Of a stretch of 64,000 bases of DNA, positions 31,959 through 40,573 are shown piece after piece; the first letter of the stretch is position 1, and each line of letters opens with the position of its first letter. The stretch covers positions 62,001-126,000 of the forward strand of contig NZ_JAHYXK010000001.1 in NCBI RefSeq assembly GCF_019443125.1. The letters are read 5' to 3'. Origin of the DNA: Pontibacter aydingkolensis. GTDB lineage: Bacteria; Bacteroidota; Bacteroidia; Cytophagales; Hymenobacteraceae. Position numbers and translations under genes: made by a program. The notes beneath the pieces are model-generated. The model made no database searches, was not told the DNA's origin, and saw nothing but the letters and a program-made list of their open reading frames with translations.

Positions 31959-33278
31959 TTATTTCTTGCCTTTGCTGTTCATGTAATTCAGCGTCAGGTT
32001 AGTCAGGGTTTTAACGCCTAGCTTCATGCCGCTTTCATCAATGTAAAAATCCGGGGTGTGGTGGGCCGGCGCTGTAGCTGGGTCCTGGCCTTTTTTCATG
32101 CCGCCCACAAATAAGTATAAACCAGGAATCTTCTGCTGAAAGTATGAAAAGTCCTCCGCCCCGGTCATGGCATTCATCAGCACCACTTTGTCTTTGCCGG
32201 CTGTTGCCTGCAGCGTAGGGAGCATCTTTTCTGTAAGAGCAGGGTCGTTGTAGGTTAAAGCTGCCGCTTCGTTTATCTCTACCTCAGCGGTTGCTCCGGC
32301 ACTCTCAGCAATCTTGGTAGCCGTAAGCTTGATCTTATCATGGATCTTCTTCTGCATCTCTTTGTCCAACGTGCGGATGGTGCCTTCTAGGAGCACCTCT
32401 TCTGGTATAATGTTGTTGCGCACCCCGCCATGGATCATACCTACTGTTATAACAGCAGCATTTTCGGTAAGCTCTGTCTGGCGGCTGATGATGGTTTGGA
32501 GACCGTTTATGATCTGGGCAGACACTACAATCGGATCAATGCCATTCCATGGGCTGGCGCCGTGCACCTGCTTACCTTTAACCTTGATCTTAAATACATC
32601 GGCAGCTGCCATGATACCGCCTGGTCTATACTTTAAAGTGCCTACTTCAGTTTGTGAGTTTATGTGCAAACCAAAAATCACCTCCGGTTTAGGTCCTTTT
32701 TCCAGCACACCTTCTTTTACCATCAGGGCAGCGCCTCCCTCCTCTCCGGCTGGCGGTCCTTCCTCAGCTGGCTGGAACACAAACTTTACTGTACCTTTCA
32801 GGTCAGCTTTCATACTTGTGAGCACCTCGGCAGCACCCAAAAGCATGGCAATGTGCGTGTCGTGGCCGCAGGCATGCATGACTCCTACTTCCTGCCCGTT
32901 GTAAACACCTTTGGCTTTGGAGGCAAAAGGCACATCGGCACGCTCTGTAACGGGTAGTCCATCTATATCTGCCCGCAATGCCACAACAGGTCCGGGTTTG
33001 CCGCCTTTTAAAATGGCTACCACACCAGTTTTTGCTACACCTGTTTCTACCTCGAGGCCCAGCTTTTTAAGGTGAGCAGCTATTTTCTCTGCTGTTTTTA
33101 CCTCGCGGTTGCCCAGTTCCGGATGCTCGTGATAATCGCGGCGCCATTCTATTACCTGAGGTTCTATTTTATCGGCCAGGGTATTTGCTTTGGCTAGCAG
33201 TTTAGCGTCCTGCGCTATGGCAGGTATTGTTAGCAAGCTTAGGCCTAGCGCGGCTAGTATAACTCGTTTTGTGTTCAT
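31959..33278 (-). CDS. Exported M20 family amidohydrolase
   Basis: A 439-residue M20D-type metallopeptidase (aminoacylase/hippurate hydrolase/IAA-amino-acid hydrolase group) with a signal peptide cut after AIA (about residue 22). Zinc-site features: MHACGHDTHIAMLLG and FQPAEEGPPAGEEGG, plus the late GAEDFSYF. A dimerisation domain with KVKGKQVHGASPWNGIDPIV lies in the middle. Such enzymes release amino acids from N-acyl or amide conjugates; the exact substrate is not known. It stands alone on the minus strand. Confidence 0.92.
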   Translation of the reverse strand: MNTKRVILAALGLSLLTIPAIAQDAKLLAKANTLADKIEPQVIEWRRDYHEHPELGNREVKTAEKIAAHLKKLGLEVETGVAKTGVVAILKGGKPGPVVALRADIDGLPVTERADVPFASKAKGVYNGQEVGVMHACGHDTHIAMLLGAAEVLTSMKADLKGTVKFVFQPAEEGPPAGEEGGAALMVKEGVLEKGPKPEVIFGLHINSQTEVGTLKYRPGGIMAAADVFKIKVKGKQVHGASPWNGIDPIVVSAQIINGLQTIISRQTELTENAAVITVGMIHGGVRNNIIPEEVLLEGTIRTLDKEMQKKIHDKIKLTATKIAESAGATAEVEINEAAALTYNDPALTEKMLPTLQATAGKDKVVLMNAMTGAEDFSYFQQKIPGLYLFVGGMKKGQDPATAPAHHTPDFYIDESGMKLGVKTLTNLTLNYMNSKGKK

Positions 33279-33380
33279 TAGTCTAGTTTGTATTAAGGGA
33301 AATATGAAGATAAGGAGTTAGATGTAATGTTGGAAGTATGAGTGGATTTTATTTGGGTAGCAATAACCAATTCTTTTCAA

Positions 33381-33715
33381 TTTTCTTGATCAATTAAGCT
33401 TAATTGTTGGTAGCAGGCTTTTCGCCTCGCCGGCTGGGCCCTACTTTTTGTCCCCGAATCAAGTTCGGGATATTCTACTTGACACAAAAAGTAGGCAAAA
33501 AAGTCAAGTGGCACATCCCGAACTTGATTCGGGGCCCCTACCCCCAACAGTGGACCGTCGTTTGGTGCACCTGACCAAAGCCACTGTTTTATAGCAACTG
33601 TTAAACATCCCCCTCCGCCCCCTTCAAAGGGGGACTTTCTGCCGTTGCTTTAGCAGAGGCTCAAGTTTTATCGCTGATGCCATTGCTCGGACAGGTCGCG
33701 ACCTGTCCCTACAAA
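33381..33715. repeat. Repeat-rich gap, no gene
   Basis: The 751-bp gap 33279-34029 has no gene. This part carries an inverted pair CTACTTTTTGT/ACAAAAAGTAG with CCCGAATCAAGTTCGGGAT nested inside, a second inverted copy of the latter near 33517, a CCCCCTTCAAAGGGGG hairpin near 33620, and the GGACAGG palindrome at 33689. Several of these also occur in the gap at 1.3-1.7 kb. The rest of the gap is the structured RNA candidate. Confidence 0.65.
33689..33708. repeat. 20-bp perfect palindrome, copy 3
   Basis: GGACAGGTCGCGACCTGTCC, identical to the copies at 1552 and 19656; here followed by CTACAAATC. Confidence 0.85.
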
Positions 33716-33769
33716 TCAGAATTTATACTTTGTTCATAGTTGCAACAGTCGTTAGCTAAGAAGTGTCTA

Positions 33770-33965
33770 TCCCAGTTTCTCTGTTGAGCTGCCTTGTGAG
33801 ATCCGGTGCCACGTTAGTGGCAGCGCCCCCGGCGCAGGAGGGAACACAGCAGCAATGCAGAGAAACGAGGCCACCCGGCCTTAAGGGCACCAAAGCCTAA
33901 AATGAAACGATAGGCAAGTAAGACTGAGGAAGAAAGCAACTCGATAGACTAGCGGAAGAATAAAT
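33770..33965 (+). ncRNA. Candidate structured non-coding RNA
   Basis: No ORF, but an unusual density of clean stems. GTTTCTCTG (33775-33783) pairs exactly with CAGAGAAAC (33858-33866) and encloses TGCCAC-GTTA-GTGGCA (33807-33822) and GCGCC-CCC-GGCGC (33823-33835). Outside lie AGGCC-ACCC-GGCCT (33868-33881) and GCCTA/TAGGC (33895-33915). A purine-rich tail runs to about 33965, some 65 nt before the DUF1232 gene. The nested layout with conserved-looking single strands suggests a functional RNA rather than a simple repeat. I cannot assign a family; it does not read as tmRNA, RNase P, SRP RNA or a cobalamin riboswitch. The strand is inferred from the purine-rich joining segments. Confidence 0.5.
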
Positions 33966-34029
33966 CAGAACATCAGCTAAGTACCATTGTACAAATCTCC
34001 AAAACCACAAATCTACCGTACAACCTATC

Positions 34030-34410
34030 ATGCTTCGGAAATGGAAAGAGATCGTACGTAAATTGAAAGAGGACATCTATACTTTATACCTTGCCTCCAG
34101 AGACCCACGAATACCCTTCGCCGCTAAAGTAGTATTAATTGTTACGGTTGCCTACGCTTTCAGCCCCATAGATCTTATCCCGGATTTCATACCCATCATC
34201 GGCTACCTCGACGACCTGCTGATACTCCCGCTGGGTATCTGGTTTTCTATAAAATTAATACCACCACGCGTGCTGGAGCAGTACCGGCAAAAGGCAAAGG
34301 AGCAGATGCTGGAGCGCAAACCCAGTTATGTAATGGCAGCGGTTATCGTTATCATTTGGTTGCTGATCGGGTACTGGGTTTACCAGGCGTATATGGACCA
34401 GATAGACTAA
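34030..34410 (+). CDS. YkvA family (DUF1232) membrane protein
   Basis: A 126-residue protein with the DUF1232 core (about residues 25-60): AKVVLIVTVAYAFSPIDLIP, with the conserved SPIDLIPDFIPIIGYLDDLL signature. A C-terminal membrane helix lies near 99-119. Members are small membrane proteins of unknown function. It precedes mutA by 90 nt on the same strand; whether they share a transcript is not clear. Confidence 0.88.
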   Translation: MLRKWKEIVRKLKEDIYTLYLASRDPRIPFAAKVVLIVTVAYAFSPIDLIPDFIPIIGYLDDLLILPLGIWFSIKLIPPRVLEQYRQKAKEQMLERKPSYVMAAVIVIIWLLIGYWVYQAYMDQID

Positions 34411-34500
34411 AGTATAGCACTTAGCAGATATAGAGCCAATGCAGCAGTAAAACCTTACGTAGAAAAGAGTATCTTTACATCAAATTACAACACCACCACG

Positions 34501-36327
34501 ATGACGGAAGAGCAGAAGCTATTTTCAGAATTCAACTCGGCCACAGCCGCTGATTGGGAGCACAAAGCACAGAAAGACCTGCGCGAAACATCCCTGGAAA
34601 ACCTTACCTGGCAGACCTACGAAAACATCGACGTTAAGCCCTATTACAGCAAGGAAGATATAGCTGGCCTGCCCTTTGTGCAGCATCAGCCGGGGCAATT
34701 CCCTTACCTGCGCGGCCGTAAAACCAATGATAACAGTTGGGAAAACATACAAGAGATCAGCGTTTCCGGAGACGGTAGAAAAGCCATAGATAAGGCTACA
34801 GATGCACTTACCCGCGGAGCCGATGGCATTTACTATGTGGTGCAGCAGCAGGAGCTGTTCGACCTGGAGTACCTGGTTCGCAGAATAGACTTAAGTAAGT
34901 ATACGGTGAGCTATGCCGTTACAGAGCAGCCTGACTGTTTTCTGCAGCGACTATATACTGAACTGCAAAAATGCGGCATATCACACCATAACCTGAAAGG
35001 CTTTATCAACTTCGACCCGGTTTCTGTTAAAAGCAAGATAAATCACGAAGAAGGCAGGGGCATCATTAAAACACTTGACCTGACAAAAGACAGCCCCGAA
35101 TTTTATGGTATCACTGTAAACGGAACCAGCTTTAGCAGTATTGGCGCATCTGTTACACAAGAGATAGCCTATACTTTGAGTGCAGCCGTAACTTACATCG
35201 ATAAGCTGACCACTGCCGGTGAGCCGCTTGAATCGGTGCTGCGCAACGTGCAGTTTGTAATGGCGTTGGGTACGAACTACTTTTTCGAGATAGCCAAACT
35301 GCGTGCACTGCGCTTGCTTTGGGCGGCAGTAATAGAGGCTTACCAGGCAAAACCGGAACTGGCTGCTAATCTTCGTATACACAGTGTTACATCTAGCTGG
35401 TACCAAACCACCCTCGACCCGCATGTAAATATGCTGCGCACCACCACCGAGGCCATGGCTGCTGTAATTTCCGGCTGCGATTCACTTACAATCACTCCTT
35501 TTGACAATACTTTCCGCCATTCCGATGAGTTTTCGGAGCGAATTGCACGCAACGTGTCTGTTATCCTGAAAGAAGAAGCTTACCTTGATAAAGCCATTGA
35601 TCCTGCTGCAGGCTCTTATTACCTGGAGGCCTTAACTAACGAACTGGCCACCAAGGCCTGGAAACTGTTTAAAACCGTAGAGGAGCGCGGCGGATTTGAA
35701 GCTGCTTACGAGGATGGGTTTATACTTGGCACAATCACAGAAATAAGCCGTAAGAAGTTCCGGAATATTGCCACAGGCCGCGAGGTACTGGTAGGCACCA
35801 ACAAATACCCGAACCCAAAAGAGGTTATCGATTACGACCCGGAAGAACTTATACAGAGCGAATTGTTTGATACCACTCGTGCCTCTTATCCAACAGAGGT
35901 AATGCGCATGGCCACAGAACTGCATTTGCGTAAACTGCAGCGAAGGCCTAGGGCCATTGTTGCTGTTATCGGAGAGACTGTACAGCGCCACATCAACGCC
36001 ACGTTTGCCCAGGAGTTCTTTTCCTGCGCCGGCTTTGAAACTGATGTGCAGCAGTTTAGTTCTGTAGAAGAAGCTTCTGACAAGCTGGAAAGCACTTCCG
36101 CTGAGGTTGTGATCGTATCGTCGTCGGAGGCAGCTTATGTGCGTGAGTTTGGCCCACGTATACGAAACCACCATGCCAAACCAACCATTATACTTGCCGA
36201 CGACCCACAGCACATGAAAGCTGAAATGATTGCCAATGGCTATCAGGAATTTATCTTTGAAGACTGCGACATGTCTACCATCCTGGATCTGATCCAGAGA
36301 AGGCTGCACGAGGGAGGAAACCAATGA
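34501..36327 (+). CDS. mutA: Methylmalonyl-CoA mutase small subunit
   Basis: Small (beta) subunit, 608 residues, of the adenosylcobalamin-dependent mutase that interconverts methylmalonyl-CoA and succinyl-CoA. It keeps the TIM-barrel part (for example AIDPAAGSYYLEALTNELAT) and a degenerate cobalamin-type C-terminal domain (about 475-605). As expected for this subunit, the cobalamin-binding DxHxxG motif is absent there (the region reads AVIGETVQRHINATF). It is non-catalytic and pairs with MutB, encoded 676 nt downstream after an inserted NTF2-like gene. Confidence 0.94.
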   Translation: MTEEQKLFSEFNSATAADWEHKAQKDLRETSLENLTWQTYENIDVKPYYSKEDIAGLPFVQHQPGQFPYLRGRKTNDNSWENIQEISVSGDGRKAIDKATDALTRGADGIYYVVQQQELFDLEYLVRRIDLSKYTVSYAVTEQPDCFLQRLYTELQKCGISHHNLKGFINFDPVSVKSKINHEEGRGIIKTLDLTKDSPEFYGITVNGTSFSSIGASVTQEIAYTLSAAVTYIDKLTTAGEPLESVLRNVQFVMALGTNYFFEIAKLRALRLLWAAVIEAYQAKPELAANLRIHSVTSSWYQTTLDPHVNMLRTTTEAMAAVISGCDSLTITPFDNTFRHSDEFSERIARNVSVILKEEAYLDKAIDPAAGSYYLEALTNELATKAWKLFKTVEERGGFEAAYEDGFILGTITEISRKKFRNIATGREVLVGTNKYPNPKEVIDYDPEELIQSELFDTTRASYPTEVMRMATELHLRKLQRRPRAIVAVIGETVQRHINATFAQEFFSCAGFETDVQQFSSVEEASDKLESTSAEVVIVSSSEAAYVREFGPRIRNHHAKPTIILADDPQHMKAEMIANGYQEFIFEDCDMSTILDLIQRRLHEGGNQ

Positions 36328-36331
36328 TTGA

Positions 36332-36400
36332 ATTTTGATTGAGTGAATGAGTGAATCTTAAATAATCATTCGCTCATTCACTCAACCACTCATTCTAAAA
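36332..36400. repeat. Inverted GAGTGAATGAGTG repeat upstream of the NTF2-like gene
   Basis: TTGAGTGAATGAGTGAA and TTCGCTCATTCACTCAA are near-perfect inverted repeats separated by a short AT-rich loop, so the gap folds into one hairpin. Related sequence follows the gene and also lies near 13865. Confidence 0.7.
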
Positions 36401-36407
36401 CTAACAA

Positions 36408-36848
36408 ATGAGATCTCTATACTTTATACTCTTAACCATGGCCACAACAACTATACTTTCAGCTTTTACCATGCCTAAAGGCGATGCTGTGCAAGAGGTA
36501 AAAAAAGCACTGGAAGGACAGATAGAGGCCTGGAACCGAGGCGACCTCGAAACTGCCATGACCTTTTACTGGAACTCGCCGGAAATGCTATGGATAAGTA
36601 AAAGCGGTACCGAAAAAGGCTTCCAGGAAGTATACGATATGTTTCTGCAGGACTTTACGGATCGCAGTAAAATGGGAGTTTATACTTATGAGCCACTGCA
36701 TATAGAGCAGGTATCCAGAGAAGTCGTATACTTTGTTTTCCGCTGGAAGATAGAACTGGATGGCAAACGCCTGATGGGAGGAGTATCGTCGCAGGTATGG
36801 AAAAAGCTAAACGGCCGCTGGGTAGTTACCTCGGAGCATGCCAGTTGA
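36408..36848 (+). CDS. Exported NTF2-like (DUF4440/SnoaL-type) protein
   Basis: A 146-residue protein with a signal peptide (MRSLYFILLTMATTTILSAF). It then has an NTF2-like fold of about 120 residues: VKKALEGQIEAWNRGDLETA, MTFYWNSPEMLWISKSGTEK and the ending WKKLNGRWVVTSEHAS, typical of DUF4440/SnoaL-like proteins. Members bind small ligands or act as minor enzymes; the role here is unknown. It sits between mutA and mutB, which are usually adjacent, and is bracketed on both sides by GAGTGAATGAGTG inverted repeats, so it may be an insertion. Confidence 0.85.
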   Translation: MRSLYFILLTMATTTILSAFTMPKGDAVQEVKKALEGQIEAWNRGDLETAMTFYWNSPEMLWISKSGTEKGFQEVYDMFLQDFTDRSKMGVYTYEPLHIEQVSREVVYFVFRWKIELDGKRLMGGVSSQVWKKLNGRWVVTSEHAS

Positions 36849-36853
36849 TAAAG

Positions 36854-36996
36854 TGACTGAATTTTGAATGAGTGATGGAGTGAATGATTTTAGCACTTGA
36901 ACACTCATTCTAAAGTATAAAAAGTATAACTGAATTTTGATGAGGAATGAATTGAAAAGCATTATTCACTCATTCACTCCATCACTCATTCAAAAT
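36854..36996. repeat. Element with about 30-bp inverted ends before mutB
   Basis: TGAATTTTGAATGAGTGATG, continuing GAGTGAATGATT, at the left is inverted at the right as TCATTCACTCCATCACTCAT, continuing TCAAAATTAA, ending just before the mutB ATG. The interior holds a second partial copy and AAGTATAAAAAGTATAA. Confidence 0.75.
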
Positions 36997-37002
36997 TAAC
37001 TT

Positions 37003-39147
37003 ATGAAGCCTGACTTTTCGAAAATAGATATAAACAAAGTAGCTGCAGTTGAGCATGCCACACAGGCACCAGCCAATGCCAGTGTATGGAAAACGCCGGA
37101 GCAAATAAAAGTAAAGACCTTTTATACTTCGGAGGATGCTGCCCACTTTGAGCACATGGATTTTGCTGCCGGTTTGCCGCCTTATTTACGTGGCCCCTAT
37201 AGCACCATGTATGTGCAAAAGCCCTGGACCATCCGCCAGTACGCCGGCTTCTCTACTGCCGAGGAAAGTAACGCCTTTTACCGCCGTAACCTGGCTGGAG
37301 GTCAGAAAGGCCTTTCCGTGGCGTTCGACCTGGCCACGCATCGCGGCTACGACTCTGACCACCCTCGTGTAGTTGGCGACGTTGGTAAAGCCGGTGTGGC
37401 TATCGACTCAGTGGAGGACATGAAAATTCTCTTCAACAAGATTCCGCTGAACGAGATGTCGGTCTCCATGACGATGAACGGTGCTGTGCTGCCGATCATG
37501 GCCTTTTACATTGTGGCCGCCGAAGAGCAGGGCGTGAAGCCGGAGCATCTAAGCGGCACCATCCAAAACGACATCCTGAAGGAGTTTATGGTGCGCAACA
37601 CCTACATCTACCCGCCAGAGCCAAGTATGAAGATCATTGCCGACATCTTTGCCTATACTTCTAAAAAGATGCCGCGCTTTAATTCTATCTCTATTTCGGG
37701 TTACCACATGCAGGAAGCCGGCGCTACAGCCGATATTGAGCTGGCTTATACTTTAGCTGATGGCCTGGAGTATGTACGAACCGGCTTGCAGGCAGGTATG
37801 GATATTGACGATTTTGCGCCGCGTTTGTCGTTTTTCTGGGCCATTGGCATGAACCACTTTATGGAGATCGCCAAAATGCGTGCCGCGCGTATGCTGTGGG
37901 CTAAGCTCATTAAGCAATTCAACCCGAAAAATCCGAAATCACTGGCTTTGAGAACACACTGCCAGACATCCGGCTGGAGTTTAACCGAGCAGGATCCATT
38001 TAATAACGTAACACGAACTTGCGTGGAGGCCCTGGCTGCTGCACTTGGCGGTACGCAAAGTTTGCACACAAATGCCCTCGACGAAGCCATTGCCCTGCCA
38101 ACTGATTTCTCGGCACGCATTGCACGTAACACGCAGCTTTACCTGCAGCAGGAAACCAACATTACCAAAGTGGTAGACCCATGGGGTGGCTCATATTACG
38201 TAGAGGCGCTGACACATGAGATCGCACACAAAGCCTGGGCATTGATAGAGGAAGTGGAAGAGCTTGGCGGTATGGCCAAGGCCATTGAAACTGGTTTGCC
38301 GAAAATGCGCATCGAGGAAGCTGCTGCCCGCAAACAGGCCCGCATCGACTCCGGTAAAGATATTATTGTAGGCGTAAACAAGTATAAACCGAGCCAGATT
38401 CAGGAAATCGACATTCTGGACATTGACAATACTGTAGTGCGTGAATCGCAGTTGCGCCGACTGGCAAGTATAAAAGAAACGCGCGATGCTGATGCTGTTG
38501 CAAAAGCGTTACAGGCTTTAACAAACGCTGCCGAGTTTGGTGAGGGTAACCTGCTGGATTTAGCCGTTGAGGCTGCCCGCCATCGTGCTACTTTAGGTGA
38601 GATATCCGATGCACTGGAAAAAATTTACGGAAGACATAAAGCTGTGATCAGATCTATATCAGGCATTTACTCGGCAGAACTCTCCGACGATGAGAACTTT
38701 GAGCGTGCCAAAGCTATGGCCGACGAGTTTGAGTCACTAGAGGGTCGCAGGCCAAGAATTATGGTTGCCAAAATGGGCCAGGACGGCCACGATCGTGGTT
38801 CCAAAGTAATCGCCACCTCTTTCGCCGATCTTGGCTTTGATGTAGACATAGGGCCGCTGTTCCAAACGCCAGCTGAAGTAGCCATGCAAGCCGCCGAAAA
38901 CGACGTGCACGTAGTAGGTGTAAGCAGTTTAGCAGCAGGTCACAAAACACTGGTACCGCAACTCATCGAAGAGCTTCGCAAATTAGATCGTGATGATATC
39001 ATGGTGATTGTAGGTGGTGTTATTCCAGCCCAGGATTACGATTTCCTGTTTAAAGCTGGTGCAGAAGGTGTGTTTGGCCCTGGTACCATTATCTCGGTGG
39101 CAGCGCAGAATATTCTGGAGAAGCTGATTAAGCGGGTGGAGGCATAA
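37003..39147 (+). CDS. mutB: Methylmalonyl-CoA mutase large subunit
   Basis: Catalytic alpha subunit, 714 residues. The N-terminal TIM barrel binds the CoA ester ([20 protein letters not shown] with the active-site Tyr, and [17 protein letters not shown]). The C-terminal cobalamin domain (about 580-710) has the base-off/His-on motif GQDGHDRG around residue 593-598 and [15 protein letters not shown]. It converts (R)-methylmalonyl-CoA to succinyl-CoA, feeding propionate, odd-chain and branched amino-acid carbon to the TCA cycle. MeaB, its chaperone, is encoded at 43989. A terminator follows at 39171. Confidence 0.97.
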   Translation: MKPDFSKIDINKVAAVEHATQAPANASVWKTPEQIKVKTFYTSEDAAHFEHMDFAAGLPPYLRGPYSTMYVQKPWTIRQYAGFSTAEESNAFYRRNLAGGQKGLSVAFDLATHRGYDSDHPRVVGDVGKAGVAIDSVEDMKILFNKIPLNEMSVSMTMNGAVLPIMAFYIVAAEEQGVKPEHLSGTIQNDILKEFMVRNTYIYPPEPSMKIIADIFAYTSKKMPRFNSISISGYHMQEAGATADIELAYTLADGLEYVRTGLQAGMDIDDFAPRLSFFWAIGMNHFMEIAKMRAARMLWAKLIKQFNPKNPKSLALRTHCQTSGWSLTEQDPFNNVTRTCVEALAAALGGTQSLHTNALDEAIALPTDFSARIARNTQLYLQQETNITKVVDPWGGSYYVEALTHEIAHKAWALIEEVEELGGMAKAIETGLPKMRIEEAAARKQARIDSGKDIIVGVNKYKPSQIQEIDILDIDNTVVRESQLRRLASIKETRDADAVAKALQALTNAAEFGEGNLLDLAVEAARHRATLGEISDALEKIYGRHKAVIRSISGIYSAELSDDENFERAKAMADEFESLEGRRPRIMVAKMGQDGHDRGSKVIATSFADLGFDVDIGPLFQTPAEVAMQAAENDVHVVGVSSLAAGHKTLVPQLIEELRKLDRDDIMVIVGGVIPAQDYDFLFKAGAEGVFGPGTIISVAAQNILEKLIKRVEA

Positions 39148-39170
39148 GTCTTTACAATTTAAAATACTCC

Positions 39171-39206
39171 AAGAGCCGCATCTGAGTAAATTCAGCTGCG
39201 GCTCTT
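39171..39206 (+). terminator. Terminator after mutB
   Basis: AAGAGCCGCA and TGCGGCTCTT form a perfect 10-bp stem, with an inner CTGA/TCAG pair, 23 nt past the mutB stop. The T-tract is weak. Confidence 0.7.
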
Positions 39207-39215
39207 GCATTTATT

Positions 39216-39345
39216 CTGGCGCCGGAATCCATCCGGTGACTTACGGTGTACGCGAGTCTCCAGACTCGCTTTTATACTTTTTAGTTGCACAAGTGAGTCT
39301 GGAGACTCACACCCACCCTCGGCACCGGTTAGATACCGGCGCCAG
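39216..39345. repeat. REPIN: inverted pair of REP units beside the RAYT gene
   Basis: Two REP-like units face each other. The left begins CTGGCGCCGG (39216), has a CCGGAATCCATCCGG hairpin and ends with palindrome GCGAGTCTCCAGACTCGC (39252-39269). The right begins GTGAGTCTGGAGACTCAC (39293-39310) and ends CCGGCGCCAG (39336-39345). The whole 130 bp folds back on itself, the form expected of a REPIN. Single units occur at 5850 and 11200. It lies 15 nt past the end of the RAYT pseudogene. Confidence 0.8.
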
Positions 39346-39360
39346 AGTAACTATTATACA

Positions 39361-39906
39361 TTATTCAATCAACACTACTTCTAGCCTCCCCTTTTGTCCT
39401 GCATAGTCACGGGCGCTACTATAGTACCAATGCTCAGGCTCCTCTACAAATCCGGCTTATACGGGATTCTGATGTAAGTATTCCAACCGTTGGTCAATCA
39501 TCTGATTTGTGCTAAGTTCTACAAAATGGCCTCCCAATTGCCAGAATTGGAAATCACCATGTCGGGTGCTTTTTTCTGCAGCACTTCTAAACATCCATAA
39601 CAACCAGTTCTTCCTACTTTCTTTAGAGTTGCTCTGAATAGATTCGATTATGAACCGAGAAGTATACTTTTTCAAATCTCGTATCACATCGGTTAGCTTA
39701 GGTGCCAAGCATATCATATGTACATGGTTCGTCATGATGCACCAGGCATAAAGTGATAGCTCTTTCTTCTGCTGACAGTAATTTATACTTTCACAAATTA
39801 ATTCGCAGTAGTCGCGTCTTGTAAATACATCCGCCCACTCGACCACAGTAAGTGTAATAAAATAAATACCTTCAGGATCAGAAAACTTGTTCTTAGTGCT
39901 CATCAT
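39361..39906 (-). pseudogene. REP-associated tyrosine transposase, premature stop
   Basis: IS200-like Y1/HUH transposase of the RAYT group. The intact part (149 codons from ATG 39906) has GIYFITLTVVEWADVFTRRD, the HUH motif in MTNHVHMI, and WLLWMFRSAAEKSTRHGDFQ with FWQLGGHFVEL. The frame hits TAA at 39457-39459 after YLHQNPV. The same frame then continues for 31 family-like residues, AGFVEEPEHWYYSSARDYAG onward, to a second stop at 39361. RAYTs normally read NPVEAGFV here, so the TAA looks like a GAA-to-TAA change. The tail with YSSARDY is lost, and the protein is probably inactive. The flanking REPIN is its likely substrate. Confidence 0.85.
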
Positions 39907-40000
39907 CCTATAGACGAAAAACCACTTCTTCAGTTTTAGTAGTTAAGGTATCCCCCAAACCCAAAATCTCCTTACCTTCACACAAAACAACACTACAATC

Positions 40001-40543
40001 ATGGCCTCAGCTTTCGCACACGCACTAGCAGCAGTTGCTATAGGCAAAACCCTCCCCAGCAGGTACACTTCAACTAAATTTTGGTTATTGGGTATGCTAT
40101 GCACCATCATTCCAGATGCTGATGTGATGATGTTTAAGTTTGGTGTGCCATATGAGCATGTTTTGGGCCATAGAGGATTCTCGCATTCACTTGTATTTGC
40201 ACTGTTCCTTGGAGTACTGGTTACTGCTATCTTCTACAGTAGTACAAAACTTACCAGTAAAGCAGGTGCAGCATTTATACTTTTCTTTACACTTTGCACT
40301 GCTTCTCATATCCTGCTAGATGCTCTGACCAATGGCGGCTTAGGCGTTGCTGTTTTTGCACCGTTTGATAGTACCCGCTATTTCTTACCTTGGCGGCCCA
40401 TACAGGTTTCTCCGATCGGGATAAGCAACTTTTTTACTGAATGGGGATGGCGGGTAATCAAAAGCGAAGTGGTTTGGGTGGGGTTGCCTGCTCTAGCTTA
40501 TATTATTACTGCCTCAGTTTTCAAACATCGTAAAAACAAATAA
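40001..40543 (+). CDS. Membrane-bound metal-dependent hydrolase (YdjM-like)
   Basis: A 180-residue membrane protein of the DUF457/YdjM family. Conserved elements: the N-terminal SAFAHALAAVAIGK, IPDADVMMFKFG and HVLGHRGFSHSLVFALFLG, with several His and Asp that would bind metal, and SHILLDALTNGGLGV further on. There are about four hydrophobic segments. Members are inner-membrane proteins induced in the SOS response in enterobacteria; the role here is unknown. The start is ATG 40001. Confidence 0.88.
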   Translation: MASAFAHALAAVAIGKTLPSRYTSTKFWLLGMLCTIIPDADVMMFKFGVPYEHVLGHRGFSHSLVFALFLGVLVTAIFYSSTKLTSKAGAAFILFFTLCTASHILLDALTNGGLGVAVFAPFDSTRYFLPWRPIQVSPIGISNFFTEWGWRVIKSEVVWVGLPALAYIITASVFKHRKNK

Positions 40544-40573
40544 GCTTAAATAAACATTAGCCATACTTCTGCC

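Noticed and set aside
33770-33965. Cobalamin riboswitch upstream of the B12-dependent mutase
   Set aside because: The conserved B12-box core was not found, the segment precedes DUF1232 rather than mutA directly, and mutase genes are not usual targets.
34981-36324. Long minus-strand ORFs inside mutA
   Set aside because: Shadows of the strongly coding plus-strand frame of mutA.
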